Source: Gammaproteobacteria bacterium (GTDB lineage: Bacteria > Pseudomonadota > Gammaproteobacteria > Steroidobacterales > GCA-2729495). From it: a stretch of 5,055 nucleotides of DNA. The stretch is from positions 1 through 5,055 of the forward strand of contig JAKLLP010000183.1 of NCBI GenBank assembly GCA_023150055.1. Reading direction: 5' to 3'. A program made the translations under genes and the position numbers. The notes under the pieces are model-generated. The model was not told the DNA's origin and did no database searches. It saw only the letters and a program-made list of their open reading frames with translations. Each line of letters begins with the position of its first letter. Within the stretch, counting starts at the first letter, position 1. Below, piece by piece: positions 1 to 5,055 of this stretch.

Positions 1-256
1 CGAGCCATACCGGTCCCATGATGCGGAACACGCCAAGCGCGGCACCGAGACTCACCCCGGCGGGCAGGATCAGGACGAGAGCGGCGTTCCCGATCGCGCC
101 AAGCCAGCGCGCGGCACGGGCTGCGGCGAGTCGCGCCGGCACCGGGGTCGCTTCGGCCGCGGCGAGGCGCGCGAGATAGAGGCGGCCGGGTTCGACGCCG
201 AGCAGGAACACCACGATGAGGATGTGTGCGAGGAGCGCCGCCGTGTACGTGGTCAT
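1..256 (-). CDS. Unrecognised integral membrane protein, N-terminal part (C-terminus beyond window)
   Basis: This frame stays open from an ATG at 256 to the window edge and gives 85 complete residues. Two hydrophobic stretches are visible: residues about 5-21 (TAALLAHILIVVFLLGV) and about 52-77, which includes ALVLILPAGVSLGAALGVF. A basic, Ala/Arg-rich segment (residues 25-50) lies between them and is probably a cytoplasmic loop. I do not recognise the family with certainty. The pattern of a His in the first helix, a short Arg-rich loop and a PAG motif in the second helix recalls small uncharacterised membrane proteins of the DUF2269/CopD-like kind, but that is a weak resemblance. The ATG lies 5 bp after the stop of the kinase-DegV fusion gene, with no good Shine-Dalgarno sequence, so translation is probably coupled to that gene. 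The start is chosen because the hydrophobic helix follows directly, as expected of an N-terminal signal anchor. Confidence 0.6.
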   Translation of the reverse strand, partial: MTTYTAALLAHILIVVFLLGVEPGRLYLARLAAAEATPVPARLAAARAARWLGAIGNAALVLILPAGVSLGAALGVFRIMGPVWL

Positions 257-261
257 GGTGG

Positions 262-2085
262 CTATTGTGACGCCGTTGGTGCGCGGTAAGCCTGCACGGC
301 GGCGGCAATGGTGCGCGGACCGCTGTGCACGCTCGCTGCGGCGCCGAGTTCGCTGACGAACACGCCGGCATGGTCCGCAAGCCTCTCCCGCAAGGCGGAG
401 CCGAGTCTCGCGGCGGCCTCCGCCATGTCGAAGTGGGCCACGGCGAAGCGATAGCGCTCGCCGGGCGCAAGCTGCCGCGTCAATTGCCGCAGCAGCATGG
501 CCACCGGATCGGCCCCACGCCGCATCACGCCACTGATGCGCACGGCCCCGTTGCCCATGCCGAGCACGGGGCGGATCGGCAGGATCCGCGTGAGCGCGCC
601 CAGCGCTGCCGGCAGTCGTCCGCCACGCACCGCCCAGGAAAGATCGTCGACCACGGCGAAACTCCGGGTTGCACCAACGGCCCGGCGCACGGCCTCCAGC
701 AGTTCGGCGAGCGGCAGGCCGGCGCGCGCGCACTCGGCGGCATAAGCGGCGATCAGCCCCTGTCCGATCGAGGCGTTGCGGCTGTCGATGACGGTAATTC
801 GTTCCGGCGCACTGCTGCGCCGGGCAGCCGTCCGGGCGGCCTGCCAGGTCCCGCTGACCTGGGCATCGAGACTGATGGCGACCACGTGCGGGTGATGGCT
901 CGCCAGGTACTCGTACACCCGGCGCAGATCCCCTGGCGCCGGTTGGGAGGTGCGCGGGTGATCGTCACTGGCGGCCACCTCGCGCATGAATCCTTCGTTT
1001 GTCAGGGTGATCTTGTCGAGGAAAGTGCGATCGGCGAAATGGATCCGCAGCGGCACCACGTGGATACCAAGCTGCTCGCAGACTTCCTCGGGCAGGTCCG
1101 CTCCGGAGTCGGTGACGACGGCCACCGTGCGCATCGTGTGTGTCTGCGACTGGCGCAGCATGTCGTCGGCTTTCTCGTCGGCCACCGTGCCGTGGCGACG
1201 CGCCGCCGCGAAGACCCCGCTGGGCTCGTTGGTGTGGATGTGGATACGCATCTTGTTGCGGCGGCCGGCGAGCACCAGGCTCGTGCCGAGGCGCGAGAGT
1301 TCGTCGTGCAGTCGACGGCGGTCGATGCTCGGGGCGAGGAGCGTGCACTCGGTGCAGAAACGAAAAGCGACGATCTCCCCGGTGGCAACCAACCCGCCTG
1401 TCGTGTCCGCGGGAGCGGGGGCCGGCGTCGACCCCAGCGAATCGGCGGCGGCCGTCGCGCGGCCGAGCGCGCCCTCGACGAACCCTTCGAAGAACAACTG
1501 GAAACCCCGTGCGCCGGCGTCCTCGACACCGGCGCGGCGCAGGGCGGGCAGCGTGTCGCGGGTCGCCGCGACCGCCTGCCTGCCGGCCTCGACCGCGACC
1601 TCGAGGGCGGAGGCGAGTTCATCGGGGCGCTCCCGGCTCGCCGCCACGAGGCTCGCCGCCACCGCCGCGATGGCGCTGAGTATGGTGCCATCCAGGGGGC
1701 TGTCGAGAGCGCCGCGCGCGTATCGGCTGGCGTTCTCGAACGCAGCCGCCAGCGTGGTCGCATCGGCCGCGGCCCGCTCGCCCAGGGCGTCGGCGAGTCC
1801 CTGCAGGAACTCGGCGACGATGGCACCGGAGTTGCCGCGTGCGGCGTCGAGCGCGGCATCGGCTGCAACCGCGGCGATCTCGCCGATGCCGCTCGCAGCG
1901 GTCACCTCGAGCGCCTGCCCGATGGCGCTGAAGGTCAGCGCGAGGTTGGTCCCGGTGTCGCCGTCGGCCACCGGAAAGACGTTGATGCGGTTGAGCAGCG
2001 CGGTCTGCGAGAGCACCCGGGCTGCGCCTGCGCAGAACGCGTCGCGCAGCCCGGCCCCGTCGAGCTGTGTCGGTCGGCCCGTCAA
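262..2085 (-). CDS. FakA-FakB type fusion: DAK2/DhaL fatty acid kinase fused to DegV fatty-acid-binding domain
   Basis: This 607-residue protein joins two components that are separate in Firmicutes. Residues about 8-205 are a DAK2/DhaL kinase domain with the Mg-ATP motif NRINVFPVADGDTGTN (Asp41, Asp43), RGNSG (83-87), DGTILS (132-137) and DAGARGF (189-195). Residues about 233-314 match the FakA middle domain, with FRFCTEC (Cys244) and RIHIHTNEP (His282, His284), likely metal ligands by analogy with FakA. Residues about 319-602 are a DegV/FakB domain: VVTDSGADLP (323-332), TSQPAPGD (379-386), VSGTW (410-414), DSRNASIGQG (434-443), RGGRLP (487-492) and SVHSGP (585-590). In Staphylococcus, FakA phosphorylates a fatty acid held by FakB, giving acyl-phosphate for phospholipid synthesis. 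The same cytoplasmic reaction in one chain is my inference. The start is TTG, sharing TTGA with the gspB stop. It is preferred because it places the Asp motif at residue 41, as in FakA, and no ATG or GTG lies nearby upstream. A dihydroxyacetone kinase is unlikely given the middle and DegV domains. Confidence 0.9.
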   Translation of the reverse strand: MTGRPTQLDGAGLRDAFCAGAARVLSQTALLNRINVFPVADGDTGTNLALTFSAIGQALEVTAASGIGEIAAVAADAALDAARGNSGAIVAEFLQGLADALGERAAADATTLAAAFENASRYARGALDSPLDGTILSAIAAVAASLVAASRERPDELASALEVAVEAGRQAVAATRDTLPALRRAGVEDAGARGFQLFFEGFVEGALGRATAAADSLGSTPAPAPADTTGGLVATGEIVAFRFCTECTLLAPSIDRRRLHDELSRLGTSLVLAGRRNKMRIHIHTNEPSGVFAAARRHGTVADEKADDMLRQSQTHTMRTVAVVTDSGADLPEEVCEQLGIHVVPLRIHFADRTFLDKITLTNEGFMREVAASDDHPRTSQPAPGDLRRVYEYLASHHPHVVAISLDAQVSGTWQAARTAARRSSAPERITVIDSRNASIGQGLIAAYAAECARAGLPLAELLEAVRRAVGATRSFAVVDDLSWAVRGGRLPAALGALTRILPIRPVLGMGNGAVRISGVMRRGADPVAMLLRQLTRQLAPGERYRFAVAHFDMAEAAARLGSALRERLADHAGVFVSELGAAASVHSGPRTIAAAVQAYRAPTASQ

Positions 2086-2732
2086 TCCCGCGTCAACAGA
2101 AAGCGCTGGTTGGCCTCGCTCAGCACCACGCCCTGCGGGGTGATTTCCTCCACGCGGGGACCCTCGGTGAGCTGTGCGCCTTCCGTGTACTTGCGCATGT
2201 TGATGAACACGAAACGCTCGGCAGGTATGGTGCTGAAGACGTGGATGTCGAGGTGCATGGCGCGCGTCGCGAGCACACCGCTCGCCATGAGTTGCTCGGC
2301 GCTCGGCAGGTCATCGACGATCCCGCCCGGTGCCGGAGTCGGCGCAGGGTCGGGCGGCAGGGCGGCCGCCGGGGTGGCCTGTACCTGCACCGGTTCAACC
2401 GCCGGCTCGAGTGCCGGCAGGTCCGCAATTGCCGCGTAGCTCGGCTCGTCGGACGCTGGGGGCGCTGGCGGTACGGCCGGTGGCGGTGGTTCGCCGATCA
2501 CGGCTACCGGCGCCGGACTCGCTGCCGGCCCGGGCTGAGGCGGCGCCGGATCCTGGCGCAGCACCACCACGCCCAGGAACACGAGGTTCGCGGCCATCAC
2601 CACGACCAGCAGCGGCAGCCAGAAGCTTCTGCGGCGCGCGGGCGGGCGGTAACCCGCGTCGGCCAGTCCCGGCACCTGCTGGCGCTGGCGCTCGGTTTCG
2701 CTCTTGCGCAGGGCGTCGAGAATGAACGACAT
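2082..2732 (-). CDS. gspB: General secretion pathway protein B (GspB/ExeB-like)
   Basis: This 216-residue bitopic inner-membrane protein works with GspA in type II secretion. The pair is known in Aeromonas and Vibrio to help insert and assemble the outer-membrane secretin through the peptidoglycan. The N-terminus MSFILDALRKSE is the hallmark of the family, and the rest of the short cytoplasmic tail is rich in Arg/Gln. Residues about 37-57 form one transmembrane helix (FWLPLLVVVMAANLVFLGVVV). Residues about 61-138 are a Pro/Ala-rich periplasmic linker. Residues about 140-214 are the globular GspB C-terminal domain, with LDIHVFS, RFVFINMRKY, EGAQL, VEEITPQGVVL and a terminal RFLL. The ATG lies 4 bp after the gspA stop and is preceded by GGGTGA at a normal distance. 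The last bases overlap the TTG of the kinase-DegV gene, so translation looks coupled on both sides. No other type II secretion genes are in the window, which is common because gspAB often lies apart from the main cluster. Confidence 0.9.
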   Translation of the reverse strand: MSFILDALRKSETERQRQQVPGLADAGYRPPARRRSFWLPLLVVVMAANLVFLGVVVLRQDPAPPQPGPAASPAPVAVIGEPPPPAVPPAPPASDEPSYAAIADLPALEPAVEPVQVQATPAAALPPDPAPTPAPGGIVDDLPSAEQLMASGVLATRAMHLDIHVFSTIPAERFVFINMRKYTEGAQLTEGPRVEEITPQGVVLSEANQRFLLTRD

Positions 2733-2736
2733 GGGA

Positions 2737-4356
2737 TCAGTTCACCCGCGCCAGTTTTGGCGTATTCGCCAGTCCGAGATCCGCGATGATGGCAATCTGC
2801 GTCTGCTGGCTCACCAGCCCGTCGGCCGTCAGGTGTCGTTCGCGCTGAAACTGGCGCACCCGCTCCTCGAGGGCTTGGTCATAGAGGTCGGACTGCATCG
2901 GCGCGATCGGCTCGCCCTGGATCGTCGCGAGGCTCGCGCGCAGCCACAGTATGTCCGGATCGCGCATGCCGGGGACGAATGACTTCACTTCGGCGGTCTG
3001 TGGCCGCCACAGCAGCAGGTACTCGCCCTGCCAGAAGTCGGCGATCTCGCCGGGCGCCACGCGATACGCCTGGCCGGCGATCTCGACCGCCGCGGCATCG
3101 TCCTGCAACCCGGTCAGGACCACCTGCCGCTCGGTGCCGCGCCGGCTGCGCAGCGTGAGGATCACCGGGGTGTCGAGGTTCTTCACGTCTTCCAGCGTGC
3201 CCCGCTGCAGCAGGCAGCGCAGTCCGGCCGCTTCGGCCTGTCCGCAGGCATAGCCCGCACCGGCCGAGTAACTCGCGCCCCAGAGGGCAAACAGCCGGCT
3301 GAAGGCGGCATGACCGCCCTCGGCATCCGCTGCCTGGTCGAGCAGTGTCGCCAGGGACGCGAGCGCGGCAGCGCGTTCGATGGCGCCGCCGCTCGACTGC
3401 AGACCGTCGGTGATCGCCTCGTCGGTCGCCCGCGGCGCGCCCGCCGGTGTGAGCAGCCACCAGGAGAGCGCGGCGAGCAGCGCTGCCGCCAGCGCCACCG
3501 GCACGCCGATACGCGTCCAGGAAGGCCAGCGCGAAAACGCGCTCAATGGCCGGTCATAAACCTCCGCAGCCGCGCGGCGCACGATGTCGGCGGTCACCTG
3601 GCTCGACTCCGCCGTGAAGGCGCCGAGCAGCGCGCGGTCTGCGATGACGTTGATCATGCGCGGGATGCCGCGACCGAGCCGGAAGATCTCGTGGCGCGAG
3701 CCGTCGGCGAAGATCCGGCCCACGCCACCGGCGACTCGCACGCGATGATCGATGTACGCTTCCGCTTCCTCGCGGGACAGCGGCTCGAGGTGATAGCGGC
3801 CGGTGATGCGTTGCGCGAGTTGGCGCATGTCGTTGCGCGAGAGCAGGTCGCGCAGTTCCGGCTGGCCGATCAGGATGATCTGCAGCAGCTTCTGCTTGGT
3901 GGTCTCCAGGTTGGTGAGCAGGCGCACCTGCTCGAGCACGTCCGGGCGCAGGTTCTGCGCCTCGTCGACGATCAGGATCGTGCGCCGGCCACGGCTGTGG
4001 TTCTCGAGCAGGAACTGGTTCAGCGCATCGATGAGCGCCTTGATGCTGCCGCGGGCCTCAGGCAGCGGGACATGGAGTTCCTCGCAGATCGCGCAGAGAA
4101 ATTCCGTGCGGGAGAGTTGCGGGTTGAGGATCAGGGCGACATCGACCGAGTCGGGCAGTTGCTGCAACAGGCTGCGGACGAGGGTCGTCTTGCCGGTGCC
4201 GACCTCGCCGGTGAGCTGAATGAAGCCGCCGCTTTCGCGCACCCCGTAGAGCAGGTGGGCGAGCGCCTCCGCATGCCGCTCGCTCATGAAGAGGTAACGC
4301 GGGTCCGGCGTGATCGAAAACGGCTTTTCGTGCAGCCCGAAGAAACTGGTGTACAT
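2737..4356 (-). CDS. gspA: General secretion pathway ATPase GspA (ExeA-like), AAA+ / C39-like / peptidoglycan-binding
   Basis: This 539-residue protein has the full ExeA/GspA architecture. MYTSFFGLHEKPFSITPDPR is the typical N-terminus. Residues about 25-265 form a cytoplasmic AAA+ ATPase: Walker A GEVGTGKTT (50-58, Lys56), Walker B ILIVDEAQ (127-134, Asp131/Glu132), a polar strand IILIGQPELRD (160-170), RITGRYHLEPL (183-193) and RGIPRMIN (229-236). Residues about 283-302 are the single transmembrane helix. The periplasmic part has a domain resembling a C39 peptidase fold (about 355-450, starting LFALWGASYS, with Cys371 and Cys381). Residues about 488-527 form a peptidoglycan-binding domain (VRQFQRERHLTADGLV). 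With GspB it is known to use ATP and peptidoglycan contact to assemble the type II secretin. The ATG at 4356 begins the conserved N-terminus, with AGGA 10 bp upstream. gspB follows after 4 bp. Similar ATPases serve in exopolysaccharide clusters, but the adjacent gspB favours secretion. Confidence 0.92.
   Translation of the reverse strand: MYTSFFGLHEKPFSITPDPRYLFMSERHAEALAHLLYGVRESGGFIQLTGEVGTGKTTLVRSLLQQLPDSVDVALILNPQLSRTEFLCAICEELHVPLPEARGSIKALIDALNQFLLENHSRGRRTILIVDEAQNLRPDVLEQVRLLTNLETTKQKLLQIILIGQPELRDLLSRNDMRQLAQRITGRYHLEPLSREEAEAYIDHRVRVAGGVGRIFADGSRHEIFRLGRGIPRMINVIADRALLGAFTAESSQVTADIVRRAAAEVYDRPLSAFSRWPSWTRIGVPVALAAALLAALSWWLLTPAGAPRATDEAITDGLQSSGGAIERAAALASLATLLDQAADAEGGHAAFSRLFALWGASYSAGAGYACGQAEAAGLRCLLQRGTLEDVKNLDTPVILTLRSRRGTERQVVLTGLQDDAAAVEIAGQAYRVAPGEIADFWQGEYLLLWRPQTAEVKSFVPGMRDPDILWLRASLATIQGEPIAPMQSDLYDQALEERVRQFQRERHLTADGLVSQQTQIAIIADLGLANTPKLARVN
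2742..2747 (-). promoter_or_regulatory. Ribosome binding site for gspB
   Basis: GGGTGA on the minus strand ends 9 bp before the gspB ATG and lies inside the last codons of gspA. GGTGA is part of the extended anti-Shine-Dalgarno complement GGAGGTGA, and the spacing is normal. It supports the ATG at 2732 as the start and fits coupled translation from gspA. Confidence 0.5.
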
Positions 4357-4366
4357 GCAACGCCCG

Positions 4367-4370
4367 TCCT
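4367..4370 (-). promoter_or_regulatory. Ribosome binding site for gspA
   Basis: AGGA on the minus strand ends 10 bp before the ATG at 4356. It is short and slightly far from the start, but it is the best Shine-Dalgarno-like run before this gene and agrees with the conserved N-terminus. Confidence 0.4.
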
Positions 4371-4428
4371 GAGCGCCTCGCAGCCCCGTGGGGGGATTCC
4401 GCCCGGAGGGACGCCCGGCAGCCCGGTC

Positions 4429-4457
4429 ATTCTAGAGCGTAAAGCGGGCGGAAACGA
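4429..4457 (-). promoter_or_regulatory. Weak sigma-70-like promoter candidate for gspA operon
   Basis: On the minus strand, TAGAAT (4434-4429) differs from the -10 consensus TATAAT at one base and lies in an AT-richer patch of an otherwise GC-rich spacer. The position 17 bp upstream holds TCGTTT (4457-4452), a poor -35 match. It would place a start site about 65 bp before the gspA ATG. The -10 match alone is the support, so this is tentative. Confidence 0.3.
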
Positions 4458-4501
4458 CGCGCCAATCACCCGTATCGATGGCAGCGGCCTTCCTCGCGGC
4501 T

Positions 4502-5055
4502 TCAATCGCTGCGCAGCATGACGTGGCGCGCCATCCAGCGCAGCCCCTCGGCCCGGTCGCCGAGGTCGGCGACGGAACTCATGGCAACCTCGAGCAGTTC
4601 CGCGATGCGTTCCTCGGCCTGAGCGAGTCCGAACAGCGCCGGGTAGGTCGCCTTGCCCTTGATCTGGTCGGAGCTGTCGGCGGCCTCGGCATGGTCGAGG
4701 ATGTCATCACGGATCTGGTAAGCGACCCCGAGCGCGTCGGTGAACAGCTCCAGGCGATGCATGCCCGCGGTCGGGACGTGCCCCGCGCAATGCGCCGCCG
4801 ACAGCACGCTCGCCCGGAACAGCCGCCCCGTCTTGAGTCGAAACATGTGCTCGAGTTCTGCCCGGTCGAGACGCTGGCGCTCGGCCAGCAGGTCGAGCGC
4901 CTGCCCCCCGGCGATGCCGTTCGGACCGCAGCTTTCGGCCAGCAGCCCGATGAGCCGCATCTGTACGTCAGGACGCTCCGCCAGGGCGGGCGCCTCGGCG
5001 AGCACCTGGAAGGCGAGCGGTTGCAGGGCATCGGCAGCGAGTATCGCGGTGGCCT
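4502..5055 (-). CDS. ispA: Farnesyl/geranyl diphosphate synthase IspA, C-terminal part (N-terminus beyond window)
   Basis: The frame is open from the window edge to a TGA at 4502 and gives 183 residues of a trans-isoprenyl diphosphate synthase, against about 300 for full-length IspA. Visible motifs in order are ATAILAADALQPLAFQ (1-16), GIAGGQALDL (46-55), the substrate-binding FRLKTGRLFRASV (71-83), the second aspartate-rich motif YQIRDDILD (112-120) and GKATYPALFGL (133-143). The first DDxxD motif would lie beyond the edge. The enzyme condenses isopentenyl diphosphate with dimethylallyl and geranyl diphosphate in the cytoplasm, making the farnesyl precursor of undecaprenyl phosphate and quinone side chains. 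No internal start is needed: the codons above the GTG at 5005 still match the family. One oddity is that only 12 residues separate DDILD from GKATYP, whereas E. coli IspA as I recall it has about 18, so the usual LGKxxGxD segment seems shortened. The chain-length product cannot be decided without the first motif. Confidence 0.93.
   Translation of the reverse strand, partial: ATAILAADALQPLAFQVLAEAPALAERPDVQMRLIGLLAESCGPNGIAGGQALDLLAERQRLDRAELEHMFRLKTGRLFRASVLSAAHCAGHVPTAGMHRLELFTDALGVAYQIRDDILDHAEAADSSDQIKGKATYPALFGLAQAEERIAELLEVAMSSVADLGDRAEGLRWMARHVMLRSD

Larger units (their letters stand above)
4357..4501. other. Intergenic spacer between ispA and gspA
   Basis: This 145-bp stretch is the only sizeable gap between genes here and would hold any promoter for the gspA-gspB-fusion operon. 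I see a -10-like hexamer (listed separately) and three GCCCGG direct repeats on the plus strand, at 4401-4406, 4413-4418 and 4421-4426. A short CCCC-GT-GGGG inverted repeat lies at 4384-4393. There is no stem followed by a T-run on the minus strand, so no intrinsic terminator for ispA can be supported and read-through from ispA remains possible. No small ORF stands out. Confidence 0.6.

Noticed and set aside
262..2085. Dihydroxyacetone kinase (DhaK/DhaL) assignment for the DAK2-containing protein
   Set aside because: The middle domain with RIHIHTNEP and the C-terminal DegV domain fit FakA/FakB. No DhaK domain is present.
986..2143. A 385-codon open frame on the plus strand rich in Ala, Ser and Arg
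   Set aside because: It is another antisense shadow of the kinase-DegV gene, with no recognisable domain.
325..2439. A 704-codon open frame on the plus strand
   Set aside because: It is antisense to the kinase-DegV gene and part of gspB, which carry clear family motifs. Its translation is rich in Arg, Gly and His without domain motifs, as expected from an antisense frame of GC-rich DNA.
4384..4393. CCCC-GT-GGGG inverted repeat as an ispA terminator
   Set aside because: The stem is only 4 bp with a 2-base loop and no T-run follows on the minus strand.
4401..4426. Three GCCCGG direct repeats in the ispA-gspA spacer as an operator
   Set aside because: The unit is short and the spacing uneven (12 and 8 bp between starts). 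It is easily explained by GC-rich composition.
4508..4517. Perfect 10-bp palindrome GCTGCGCAGC at the end of ispA
   Set aside because: It lies within the last ispA codons, is GC-rich and has no loop, so it is likely chance.
3310..4521. A 403-codon open frame on the plus strand
   Set aside because: It runs antisense through gspA, whose Walker motifs and conserved N-terminus are unambiguous. The product looks like a low-complexity shadow.

Overview
The window is very GC-rich (roughly two thirds G+C by eye). All five genes that I can support lie on the minus strand, so transcription runs from high to low coordinates. A general secretion GspA/GspB pair, an IspA-type prenyl synthase and GC-saturated codons together suggest a high-GC proteobacterium, most likely a gammaproteobacterium of a Chromatiales- or Xanthomonadales-like lineage. 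This is inferred from gene families and composition; no rRNA or taxonomic marker is present.

Layout in transcription order. (1) 5055-4502: the C-terminal two thirds or so of a farnesyl/geranyl diphosphate synthase (ispA), cut by the window edge. (2) 4501-4357: a 145-bp spacer, the only real intergenic gap, with a weak promoter candidate and no convincing terminator. (3) 4356-2737: gspA/exeA, an inner-membrane AAA+ ATPase with a periplasmic C39-like domain and a peptidoglycan-binding domain. (4) 2732-2082: gspB, a single-pass inner-membrane protein with a Pro/Ala-rich linker and a C-terminal GspB domain. (5) 2085-262: a 607-residue fusion of a FakA-like kinase (DAK2/DhaL plus the FakA middle domain) with a FakB/DegV fatty-acid-binding domain. 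It starts with TTG and overlaps the gspB stop as TTGA. (6) 256-1: the N-terminal 85 residues of an unrecognised membrane protein, 5 bp after the fusion gene and cut by the window edge.

Genes 3-6 are packed with gaps of +4, -4 and +5 bp and look like one translationally coupled operon. GspA and GspB are known to work together at the inner membrane and peptidoglycan to place the type II secretion secretin. The kinase-DegV fusion would make acyl-phosphate from free fatty acids in the cytoplasm. A functional link between the two is only inferred from operon structure.

The window is mostly ordinary housekeeping and accessory-secretion chromosome. I see no mobile element, CRISPR array, RNA gene or defence system. 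The points most worth a second look are the single-chain fatty acid kinase with its binding protein fused on, its coupling to gspAB, and a shortened loop after the second aspartate-rich motif of the prenyl synthase.
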